DNA from: SIG587 sp045531585
Lineage (GTDB): Bacteria; Bacillota; Clostridia; Oscillospirales; Acutalibacteraceae
Assembly: GCA_045531585.1 (NCBI GenBank)
Contig: JAZSEH010000053.1
Span: 1-26,092, forward strand
Direction of reading: 5' to 3'
Length of the DNA: 26,092 nt
The notes under the pieces: generated by a model
The model's database searches: none
What the model was told of the DNA's origin: nothing
What the model saw: the letters and a program-made list of their open reading frames with translations, nothing else
Program-made: the position numbers and the translations under genes
Shown here: positions 7,435 to 14,442 of the stretch, one piece after another
Layout: every line of letters starts with the position of its first letter
Numbering within the stretch: the stretch's first letter is position 1

Positions 7435-8355
7435 GTGGACTGGACAGAGATTATTGTAAGCGTACCTGTTGAGTATACTGATACTGCCTCTGCAATAACT
7501 AATATGACCGTACCTTACGGCATTTATATTGAGGATTATTCCGATCTTGAGCAGGGTGCCGAGGAAATTGCACATATAAATCTTATTGATGAAGCCCTGG
7601 TATCTAAGGACAGAAGCGTAGCTAAAATTCACCTTTATATTCCCGTAGAGGAAAACGCTTTGGAGGCTATAGCCTTTCTTAAGGAAAGATTCAGTGCTGA
7701 AAAGATTCCCTGTAGTGTGGATAGTGAACAGGTGAATGACAACGACTGGAACGAAAACTGGAAAAAGTATTTTTTTGCAACCGAGATAGGTGAGCGTCTC
7801 GCTATTTGTCCCAGTTGGGAAAAATATGAGAACAAGCAGGGAAGAGTAGTCCTTTCCATTGACCCCGGTGCCGCTTTCGGAACAGGCACTCATGCAACAA
7901 CAAGTCTTTGCCTTGAAGTGCTTGAAAGATATATAACACCTGACGTTAATATGCTTGACGTTGGCTCGGGCAGCGGCATCCTTGCCATTGCTGCAGCACT
8001 TTTGGGAGCTGAAAAATGTCTTGGTGTAGATATTGATGCACAGGCCGTAAAGGTTGCAAAGGAAAACGCACAGATAAATAACGTTGAAGATAAGGTTATA
8101 TTTGAAAAAGGTGATTTAACAAAAACCGTAACGGGTAAATATAACGTTGTATGTGCAAATATTGTTGCAGATGCAATAATGGCCTTATCGGGCAGCATTA
8201 AACCTTTTCTTGAACAGGATGCTATTTATATTGTGTCAGGTATTATAGATATTAGAGCCGATGAGGTTAAGAATTGCCTTTTGAATTTAGGCTTTAAGAT
8301 TATAGAAGAGCATATTAAAGATAATTGGTATGCCTTTGTATTAAAGGAGAATTAG
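7435..8355 (+). CDS. prmA: Ribosomal protein L11 methyltransferase
   Basis: A 306-residue SAM-dependent enzyme that trimethylates lysines of ribosomal protein L11. The family signature DPGAAFGTGTHATT is at about 143-156. The SAM-binding motif LDVGSGSGIL is at 174-183 with acidic VDID at 198-201, and the catalytic-pocket NIVAD is at 242-246. I take GTG 7435 as the start because GGAGTGA (7424-7430) is optimally placed and the product then begins MDWTEIIV, like other PrmA proteins; an upstream TTG at 7408 has no such site. It is first in a tight unit with prfB, whose TTG lies one base past its stop. Confidence 0.95.
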   Translation: MDWTEIIVSVPVEYTDTASAITNMTVPYGIYIEDYSDLEQGAEEIAHINLIDEALVSKDRSVAKIHLYIPVEENALEAIAFLKERFSAEKIPCSVDSEQVNDNDWNENWKKYFFATEIGERLAICPSWEKYENKQGRVVLSIDPGAAFGTGTHATTSLCLEVLERYITPDVNMLDVGSGSGILAIAAALLGAEKCLGVDIDAQAVKVAKENAQINNVEDKVIFEKGDLTKTVTGKYNVVCANIVADAIMALSGSIKPFLEQDAIYIVSGIIDIRADEVKNCLLNLGFKIIEEHIKDNWYAFVLKEN

Positions 8356-8356
8356 T

Positions 8357-9475
8357 TTGTTAGAGTTTGAAGAGCAACGCCTAAAGCTTAAGGGCTTTTC
8401 GGATGAGCTTAATGATTTAAAAGAGGCTATTGCATATGAAAAAACCTCTGAAAAAATCAAGGAGTTAGAACAGCTTACCGCTACGGATGATTTTTGGTCA
8501 GACGTTGATAATTCCCAAAAAATATTACAGCAAATAAGTCAGTTTAAAAGTGTAGTTTCCGCCTACGATAAGCTTTATCAGTTATATGACGACACCTTGG
8601 CACTTATTGATATTGCTGATGAAGAAGAGGATATATCCTTCCTTGAGGAAATAGAACAGTCTATAAATTCATTTTGTGAAGAGCTTGAAAATCAGCGACT
8701 TCAAACGCTTTTAAGTGGTGAGTATGATAAAAATAACGCTATTCTTACTTTCCATGCAGGCGCAGGCGGTACAGAGGCTCAGGATTGGGCCGAGATGCTT
8801 GTAAGAATGTACACCCATTGGGGTGAGGCTCATAAATTCAAGGTGAAGATGATAGACTTCCTTGACGGCGAAGAAGCGGGACTTAAAAGTGCAGTTTTGC
8901 TGATTGAGGGCATTAACGCCTACGGTTATTTAAAAAGCGAATCAGGTGTTCATCGCCTTGTAAGGGTTTCTCCCTTTGATTCCTCAGGAAGAAGACACAC
9001 TTCCTTTGCCTCCCTTGAGGTTATGCCTGAGATAACTGATGACGTTGAGGTTGAAATAAGAGAAGATGAGTTAAAGGTTGATACCTATCGTTCCAGCGGT
9101 GCAGGCGGTCAGCACGTTAACAAGACCGAGTCTGCAATACGAATAACCCATATTCCCACAGGAATTGTTGTTGCCTGCCAGAATGAACGCAGTCAGCATC
9201 AGAACCGTGAAATGGCAATGAAAATGCTTAAATCTAAGCTTATTGAAATAAAGGAACGCGAACATCTTGATAAAATAGAGGACATTAAGGGTGTTCAAAA
9301 AGAAATTGCCTGGGGCTCACAAATACGTTCCTACGTGTTTATGCCATATACACTTGTTAAGGACCATCGTACAGGCTTTGAAGCAGGAAACGTAAATGCC
9401 GTAATGGACGGTGACCTTGACGGATTTATAAATGCTTATCTTAAATTTACAACAAACCAGAACGGAGAAAATTAA
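8357..9475 (+). CDS. prfB: Peptide chain release factor 2
   Basis: RF2 releases finished peptides at UGA and UAA codons. The 372-residue product has the SPF anticodon-like tripeptide at 205-207 (RVSPFDSSGRRHTS) and the GGQ motif at 250-252 (SSGAGGQHVNKTESA). Translation starts at TTG 8357 with AAGGAG (8344-8349) 7 bases before it, directly after prmA. The reading frame is continuous through the N-terminal region, where many bacteria carry an in-frame UGA and a +1 frameshift site (after an RGYL/RGSL-type motif); here the equivalent is DLKEAIAY with no stop. The autoregulatory frameshift is therefore absent. Confidence 0.96.
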   Translation: MLEFEEQRLKLKGFSDELNDLKEAIAYEKTSEKIKELEQLTATDDFWSDVDNSQKILQQISQFKSVVSAYDKLYQLYDDTLALIDIADEEEDISFLEEIEQSINSFCEELENQRLQTLLSGEYDKNNAILTFHAGAGGTEAQDWAEMLVRMYTHWGEAHKFKVKMIDFLDGEEAGLKSAVLLIEGINAYGYLKSESGVHRLVRVSPFDSSGRRHTSFASLEVMPEITDDVEVEIREDELKVDTYRSSGAGGQHVNKTESAIRITHIPTGIVVACQNERSQHQNREMAMKMLKSKLIEIKEREHLDKIEDIKGVQKEIAWGSQIRSYVFMPYTLVKDHRTGFEAGNVNAVMDGDLDGFINAYLKFTTNQNGEN

Positions 9476-9476
9476 T

Positions 9477-10463
9477 ATGAAAAAAGCTATTGCGTTATCA
9501 CTTTGTTTAATTGTTCTTTTAACAATTCTTGCGGGTTGCGGCAATAAAGGCCGTGAGCTTTACAATGTTAATCTTAAAAAATATGTAACCCTTGGTGAAT
9601 ATAAGGGAATAGAAGTGGATACTTCATCCAAGGATTATAAATATATATACGAGTTTTTCCTTAATTCTGATAGAAATAAAAATAATATGCTTGTTAAAGA
9701 TGGTACGGCGAAAATAGGTGATATTACCTATATTGACTATGTTGGAAAGAAAGATGGCGTGGCTTTTGATGGCGGCACAGCCAGCGGTTATAATCTTGAG
9801 CTTGGATCCGGCAAATTTATCCCTGGTTTTGAAGAAGCTATTGTTGGACATAAATTAGGTACAAGTTTTACTATAAATGTTACCTTCCCCGAAGATTACG
9901 GTTCAACCGATCTTGCAGGTCAAGCGGTTACATTTGATATTAATTTACATGGAGTTTTGGCACAGGTTGACGATGTTTTTGCAAAAAAAATGGGGTTTCC
10001 TACGCTTGATGATTATCGGTTAGATGTAAAAAATCGCGCTATCGGTTATTATTGCTTAAACGAGATTGCTTCTAATTCAACAATAGTGAAATATCCAAAA
10101 AAGGATTTAAATAAATTTTATAACGAATATAAAGAATCTATTAATCAACAACTTATAAGTGAGGGTTCATCGTTCGAAGCGTATCTTTCAACAAATAATA
10201 TTAGCGAATCAGAAATTAAAGAATATTATTACGAACAAAAAAAGCCTTCCATGGACACCGAAATGCTTCTTTATGCTATTATTGATAAGGAAAAAATTAA
10301 GATAACTAAAGATGACAGGGAAGAAGCGCTTAAGAAAATGGCCAAGGAGCAGGGTGTGACTGTTGAAAAGCTCAGAGAAGAGACCGACGATATTATGATA
10401 GAAACTAACGTCGTTTATGATAAAGCCCTTGCCGTTCTTGCCGATAATGCTATTGTTAAATAA
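9477..10463 (+). CDS. FKBP-type peptidyl-prolyl isomerase lipoprotein, trigger-factor-like
   Basis: The 328-residue protein starts at ATG 9477 with GGAGAAAA upstream. A lipoprotein signal peptide, MKKAIALSLCLIVLLTILAGC, gives lipobox Cys21, so the mature protein should be anchored outside the cytoplasmic membrane. Residues ~75-163 form an FKBP domain (GDITYIDYVGKKDG, FDGG, LELGSGKFIPGFEEAIVG, GTSFTINVTFPEDYG). Residues ~165-328 are helical and resemble the trigger factor C-terminal chaperone region (DVKNRAIGYYCLNEI, KKMAKEQGVTVEKLREE). It is probably an extracytoplasmic folding factor. It lies one base after prfB and ends at a strong terminator, making it last in the prmA unit. Confidence 0.88.
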   Translation: MKKAIALSLCLIVLLTILAGCGNKGRELYNVNLKKYVTLGEYKGIEVDTSSKDYKYIYEFFLNSDRNKNNMLVKDGTAKIGDITYIDYVGKKDGVAFDGGTASGYNLELGSGKFIPGFEEAIVGHKLGTSFTINVTFPEDYGSTDLAGQAVTFDINLHGVLAQVDDVFAKKMGFPTLDDYRLDVKNRAIGYYCLNEIASNSTIVKYPKKDLNKFYNEYKESINQQLISEGSSFEAYLSTNNISESEIKEYYYEQKKPSMDTEMLLYAIIDKEKIKITKDDREEALKKMAKEQGVTVEKLREETDDIMIETNVVYDKALAVLADNAIVK

Positions 10464-10492
10464 AAAAAGAGCCTAATCAGGCTCTTTTTTTA
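10462..10492. terminator. Bidirectional terminator
   Basis: An A-run, GAGCC (10469-10473), a 6-base loop, GGCTC (10480-10484) and a T-run form a symmetric hairpin. It overlaps the stop codons of the + strand lipoprotein gene and the - strand dehydratase gene. Confidence 0.88.
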
Positions 10493-11020
10493 TTTTGTGA
10501 ATATATTATTTCCTTCAGAATCTATAGCAACAATTAACGGAAAATTCTTAAACTCAAGTTTTTTAACCGATTCACAACCCAAATCCTCATAAGCAATAAC
10601 CTCACAAGATGTAATGCAGGAACAGGCTAAAGCGCCGGCACCGCCTATAGCACATAAATAAACTGCATTATTGCGCTTTATTGCCTCACAAACGTCTTTA
10701 TTTCGGTTGCCCTTACCGATTATACACTTAAGCCCTAAATCAAGAAGGCGTGGGGTATACGGGTCCATTCTGCTTGATGTGGTTGGACCGCAGCTGCCAA
10801 TTGCAAGCCCATCAGGGGTGGGGGTGGGTCCTGCATAGTAAATTGCGGAATTTTTTATATCGAAGGGAAGGTTAAGCCCATTATCAAGCGCTTCGGTTAT
10901 ACGTTTATGCGCTGCGTCGCGGGCTGTATATACCGTGCCTGAAAGAATAACCTTATCACCTATGGATAACTGCTCTGTATTTTCGGCTAATTCATTAACG
11001 GTTAGATTATAAATTTTCAT
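10490..11020 (-). CDS. Class I fumarase / L-tartrate dehydratase beta subunit, orphan
   Basis: The 176-residue product matches the C-terminal (beta) domain of Fe-S hydro-lyases such as class I fumarase and TtdB. The signature GPTTSSRMD is at about 79-87, with the KGNRNKDV and CAIGGAGAL segments after it. In two-subunit enzymes the cluster-bearing alpha subunit is normally encoded just upstream; here the upstream gene is a DivIVA-like coiled-coil gene, overlapping by 4 bases (ATGA), and no alpha gene is in the window. Translation is probably coupled, since no clear Shine-Dalgarno site is seen. Which substrate (fumarate, tartrate or another hydroxyacid) cannot be decided. Confidence 0.88.
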   Translation of the reverse strand: MKIYNLTVNELAENTEQLSIGDKVILSGTVYTARDAAHKRITEALDNGLNLPFDIKNSAIYYAGPTPTPDGLAIGSCGPTTSSRMDPYTPRLLDLGLKCIIGKGNRNKDVCEAIKRNNAVYLCAIGGAGALACSCITSCEVIAYEDLGCESVKKLEFKNFPLIVAIDSEGNNIFTK

Positions 11021-11568
11021 TGATTTGTAAGGCTTTCGTATACTGCGGCAAATTCTTCTTCACTGCGTTTTGCTGCGGCACAGTTTTCTTCAACCTGATT
11101 TTTAATATCATCAAGTGAGGTAAGCAGAGAATCAATTTCGCTTAAGAATCCGTCAGAGGTCTTATTAAGTTGTTCCTTTAACGAAGTAAGGGAAGACTGT
11201 GCTTCATCTATAGCTGAAATGTTTTTACCTATTTCTTCGTTAGTTATGCGTGAATTCTCCGTTGTGCGCTCAATAATGGCTTTAGCGTTAGCTTGGGCTA
11301 CAAGATAAAGCTTGCCTATAACGTCACTCAAACGCTGAATTTCAGCATATTTTTCCTCAAATTCGTTAAGCTTCGAAGCAATTTCGTCCTTTTCCTTTGA
11401 TAAAACCTCATAGCTTTCCTTGGAAAGGGATAGCTCCTTGCTTACGTTATCAAGCTCATCAGAAAGCTTATTTTGTTTATCGCGGAAGGTATTATGCATA
11501 TTTTCTATGTAGTTTATAACATCGTTTGTGTTAAAGCCGAAAAGACTTTTTCTAAAACCTATTGCCAC
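11017..11568 (-). CDS. DivIVA-like coiled-coil protein
   Basis: The frame extends further upstream, but GGAGGAG sits about 7 bases before a GTG at 11568, giving a 183-residue product beginning MAIGFRKSLFGFNTNDV. That N-terminus followed by INYIENMHNTF resembles the membrane-binding start of DivIVA/GpsB-type proteins. The rest is predicted coiled coil (about residues 25-85 and 115-165), rich in Glu, Lys and Leu. Such proteins organise cell division or polar growth. I cannot place it in a precise subfamily. It is translationally coupled to the fumarase-type beta subunit, an odd pairing. Confidence 0.7.
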   Translation of the reverse strand: MAIGFRKSLFGFNTNDVINYIENMHNTFRDKQNKLSDELDNVSKELSLSKESYEVLSKEKDEIASKLNEFEEKYAEIQRLSDVIGKLYLVAQANAKAIIERTTENSRITNEEIGKNISAIDEAQSSLTSLKEQLNKTSDGFLSEIDSLLTSLDDIKNQVEENCAAAKRSEEEFAAVYESLTNQ

Positions 11569-11623
11569 TGAAATTCTCCTCCAAAAAAGATAATATTCAA
11601 CAAAATGCATATTTTTCTTACCT

Positions 11624-11652
11624 ATTATAGCAAAAAAGATAAAAATTTACAA
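11624..11652 (-). promoter_or_regulatory. Promoter of the DivIVA-like gene
   Basis: Minus strand TTGTAA (11652-11647), 17-base spacer, perfect TATAAT (11629-11624). It lies 55 bases upstream of the chosen GTG start and is back to back with the nusB promoter. Confidence 0.75.
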
Positions 11653-11680
11653 GTATTATCGTATTATAAAATAATATTTC

Positions 11681-11709
11681 TTGAAATATTCAGTGAAATG
11701 TTATACAAT
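11681..11709 (+). promoter_or_regulatory. Promoter of the nusB-tyrS unit
   Basis: TTGAAA (11681-11686), 17-base spacer, TACAAT (11704-11709). No other comparable promoter or terminator is seen before the stem-loop after tyrS, so this may drive the whole ten-gene unit. Confidence 0.7.
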
Positions 11710-11742
11710 ATATGATGAATAATTATGAAAGCGGTATGGTAT

Positions 11743-12135
11743 ATGACACGTAAAGAAGCAAGAGAACAAGCCTTCGTTCTTATTTTTGAAAAACAGTTCA
11801 GGGAAGATACTCCCGATGAAATACTTGAATATGCAAAGGAAATACGCGGTCTTGAGGTTGATGAATATACCGCGCTTGTTTTCCGCGGTGTTTCGAACAA
11901 TTGTAATGCTTTGGATGAAATCATTACCGCCAATCTTAAAAATTGGCGAATAGAGCGTGTGTCCAAGGTTGCACTTGCAGTTTTAAGACTTGCAATATAT
12001 GAAATGAAATTTGTTGACGAGGTTCCTGTTTCCGTATCAATAAATGAGGCAGTTGAGCTATGCAAAAAGTTTGCAGTAAAAGAGGACGCTTCATTTGTTA
12101 ACGGAATTTTAGGTAGCGTTGCAAAAGCGGAGTAA
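11743..12135 (+). CDS. nusB: Transcription antitermination factor NusB
   Basis: A 130-residue all-helical protein that works with NusE (S10) on boxA RNA, chiefly in rRNA transcription. Family features are MTRKEAREQAFVLIFE at the N-terminus, RIERVSKVALAVLRLAIYEM in the middle and the C-terminal VSINEAVELCKKF...FVNGILGSV. ATG 11743 gives the standard NusB N-terminus; an in-frame ATG at 11725 would leave only about 9 bases of leader from the predicted promoter. Neither start has a strong Shine-Dalgarno site. It is the first gene of the long unit, as in many Firmicutes. Confidence 0.93.
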   Translation: MTRKEAREQAFVLIFEKQFREDTPDEILEYAKEIRGLEVDEYTALVFRGVSNNCNALDEIITANLKNWRIERVSKVALAVLRLAIYEMKFVDEVPVSVSINEAVELCKKFAVKEDASFVNGILGSVAKAE

Positions 12136-12141
12136 TATAAA

Positions 12142-13350
12142 GTGGAAATTTCTGCCATAAACGTTCGTCAGTTAAATTTGTATGTTAAATCTGTTCTTGA
12201 GGGTGACCCCGTACTCAACAGCCTTGCAGTATGCGGTGAAATAGTTAATTTTAAACGACATTATGCAAGCGGTCATTCTTATTTTGCTCTTAAGGATGAA
12301 AGCGCAACGGTAAGATGTGTTATGTTCAAAGGCTCATCCTTAAATATTCGCTTTGTTCCCGAGGATGGGATGAAGGTTGTTTGCATGGGCCGTGTTTCCC
12401 TTTATGAAAGGGACGGACAATATCAGTTTTATGTTGAATATATGGCACCACTTGGCGAAGGTGAGCTTGCCGCGGACTTTGAGAAAATTAAACTGCGCCT
12501 TGAAAATGATGGCCTTCTTGACCCTGCAAGAAAGCGTAAAATTCCTTCATTTCCTAAAAAGATTGGTGTTCTTACGTCCTCTAGCGGTGCGGCAGTGCAT
12601 GACATAACCTCGGTCCTTGAAAGAAGGTATCCTTTATGCGAAGTGCTTTGTGTTCCCGTAAATGTTCAAGGAGCAAATGCCGCTAAGGACATGGTAAATG
12701 CACTTATAAAGATATATTCTATGAAGGATATAGATGTTATAATAATCGGCCGTGGCGGTGGCTCATCCTATGACCTATGGGCATTTAATGATGAGGAGCT
12801 TGCCAGAACCGTTGCACAAAGTCCTGTTCCGGTTATTTCTGCTGTAGGTCATGAAAGCGATTATTCAATTTGCGACCTTGTGGCTGACGTTCGCGCGGCA
12901 ACCCCTTCTGTTGCGGCTGAGTTGGCGGTGCCGGATCAAAATAAACTAATTCAAGAAATTAAAGGCTTAAAACGACTAATGCATCAACAACTAAGCCGAA
13001 AAATAGATCTTTATTCACTTGAGCTTGAGCATATTAAAAATATGAATTTCAACCGCGAAAGTGTTAAAACTATTGTTGAAAGCAGGGAACAGCAGCTTGA
13101 TAGCATAACTGATATGCTTCTTTCTGGCGTTGCGGTTTCCCTTGAAAATAAAAATAGAAAACTTAGCGAAACTCTTTTAAAGCTTGATACGCTGAGCCCC
13201 TTAAAGGTGCTTGCGAGAGGTTATTCTGTTACAGAAAACGAAAAAGGCCTTATTCAAAGCAGTAATGATGTAAATGTTGGAGAAAACGTTAAGATTACCT
13301 TAAAGCACGGAAGTATAAATTGCCGTGTGATTTCTAAGGAGGAAAAATAA
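12142..13350 (+). CDS. xseA: Exodeoxyribonuclease VII large subunit
   Basis: The 402-residue catalytic subunit degrades single-stranded DNA from both ends in complex with XseB. An N-terminal OB-fold (about 1-100, with HYASGHSYFALKDESATVRCVMFK) is followed by the exonuclease core: KIPSFPKKIGVLTSSSGAAVHDI, IIIGRGGGSSYDLWAFNDEELAR and VGHESDYSICDLVADVRAATPSVAAEL. A helical region and the C-terminal PLKVLARGYSV complete it. Start is GTG 12142 with GGAG (12129-12132) upstream. The stop overlaps the xseB start by one base (TAATG). Confidence 0.96.
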   Translation: MEISAINVRQLNLYVKSVLEGDPVLNSLAVCGEIVNFKRHYASGHSYFALKDESATVRCVMFKGSSLNIRFVPEDGMKVVCMGRVSLYERDGQYQFYVEYMAPLGEGELAADFEKIKLRLENDGLLDPARKRKIPSFPKKIGVLTSSSGAAVHDITSVLERRYPLCEVLCVPVNVQGANAAKDMVNALIKIYSMKDIDVIIIGRGGGSSYDLWAFNDEELARTVAQSPVPVISAVGHESDYSICDLVADVRAATPSVAAELAVPDQNKLIQEIKGLKRLMHQQLSRKIDLYSLELEHIKNMNFNRESVKTIVESREQQLDSITDMLLSGVAVSLENKNRKLSETLLKLDTLSPLKVLARGYSVTENEKGLIQSSNDVNVGENVKITLKHGSINCRVISKEEK

Positions 13351-13553
13351 TGGAAAACAAGCTTGATTTTGAAACTGCTCTTAATGAGCTTCAAAATATC
13401 GTTGAAAAAATCGAATCAGGAGAATGTACCCTTGATGAATCAATTAAGCTTTTTGAAAAGGGAATTTCACTTTCTGATTCGTGCACTAAAATGCTTACTG
13501 ATGCAAAGCAAAAAATAACAAAGCTTACTGATGAACAGGGGGCACTAAAATGA
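13350..13553 (+). CDS. xseB: Exodeoxyribonuclease VII small subunit
   Basis: A 67-residue helical protein of normal family length, with the XseB pattern FETALNELQNIVEKIESGECTLDESIKLFEKG. It binds XseA to form active exonuclease VII. AAGGAGG precedes its ATG, which overlaps the xseA stop. Its own stop overlaps the ispA start by 4 bases (ATGA), indicating translational coupling. Confidence 0.94.
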   Translation: MENKLDFETALNELQNIVEKIESGECTLDESIKLFEKGISLSDSCTKMLTDAKQKITKLTDEQGALK

Positions 13554-14428
13554 GTAACGAATTCTTTTCCGAATACTCTCAAATGGTAGAGGATTGCCTG
13601 AAGGACTCCTTAAAAGGTAAAAGTGATTCTTATAGTATCCTTGTTGATGCAATGCGCTATAGTGCATTAATGGGTGGAAAAAGAGTGCGTCCTACCATTT
13701 TAATGCTTTTTTATAAACTTAGCGGTGGCTTTGAAAACGGTGCTATTAACTTTGCAACTGCCCTTGAAATGATACATACCTATTCGCTTATTCACGATGA
13801 CCTTCCATGTATGGATAATGATGATATGCGCAGAGGTAAGCCTTCGTGTCATAAAGCATTTCCCGAAAATATTGCACTTCTTGCTGGTGACGCTTTACTA
13901 ACCGAAGCCTTTACCGTTGCTTTACAAACCCGCGGTATTCCTGAGTATAGAATAATTGAAAGTCTTTCGGTGCTATCAAAGTGTGCCGGTGTTAACGGTA
14001 TGATAGGCGGACAGGTTATTGATCTTCAAACGCAAGGCGGTTCCAATTCCCTGGATACCCTTACAGAGATGTATAATCTTAAAACAGGCTCCCTTATCGT
14101 TGCCGCAGCAAAGATAGGAACCATTCTTGGCGGTGGAACACAAAAGCAGGTTGTTGCCGGAGAAAAATATGCTGCTTCCTTAGGACTTGCTTTCCAGATA
14201 ATTGATGATATTTTGGATGCAACGGGCGACGAAAGCGTTCTCGGTAAACCTATTAACAGCGATGTTAAGAACGGTAAATGTACCTTTGTTACTGCCTTAG
14301 GCGTTGATGCGTGTCGCATTAAGGCTCGTGAATTAACCGAAGAGGCTAAGGCATCACTTAATGCTTATGAAGGTGATAAAAAACCTCTTCTTGCTCTTAC
14401 AGAGCAACTTCTTAATAGAAATTATTAA
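13550..14428 (+). CDS. ispA: Farnesyl/geranyl diphosphate synthase (polyprenyl synthetase)
   Basis: A 292-residue trans-prenyltransferase that condenses isopentenyl diphosphate with allylic diphosphates, supplying precursors for undecaprenyl carriers and quinones. The first Asp-rich motif, DDLPCMDNDD, is at 83-92 and the second, DDILDATGD, at about 219-227. GGKRVRP (42-48) binds diphosphate. The insertion of two residues in the first motif is the type II bacterial FPP synthase form, so farnesyl diphosphate is the probable product. The gene sits beside dxs, the first enzyme of the same pathway. Confidence 0.93.
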   Translation: MSNEFFSEYSQMVEDCLKDSLKGKSDSYSILVDAMRYSALMGGKRVRPTILMLFYKLSGGFENGAINFATALEMIHTYSLIHDDLPCMDNDDMRRGKPSCHKAFPENIALLAGDALLTEAFTVALQTRGIPEYRIIESLSVLSKCAGVNGMIGGQVIDLQTQGGSNSLDTLTEMYNLKTGSLIVAAAKIGTILGGGTQKQVVAGEKYAASLGLAFQIIDDILDATGDESVLGKPINSDVKNGKCTFVTALGVDACRIKARELTEEAKASLNAYEGDKKPLLALTEQLLNRNY

Positions 14429-14442
14429 AGGAATGTAAAAAT

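Noticed and set aside
7342..7893. Minus-strand open frame of 183 codons opposite prmA
   Set aside because: It lies antisense to the well-supported prmA, begins in the folT terminator and shows no family motif.
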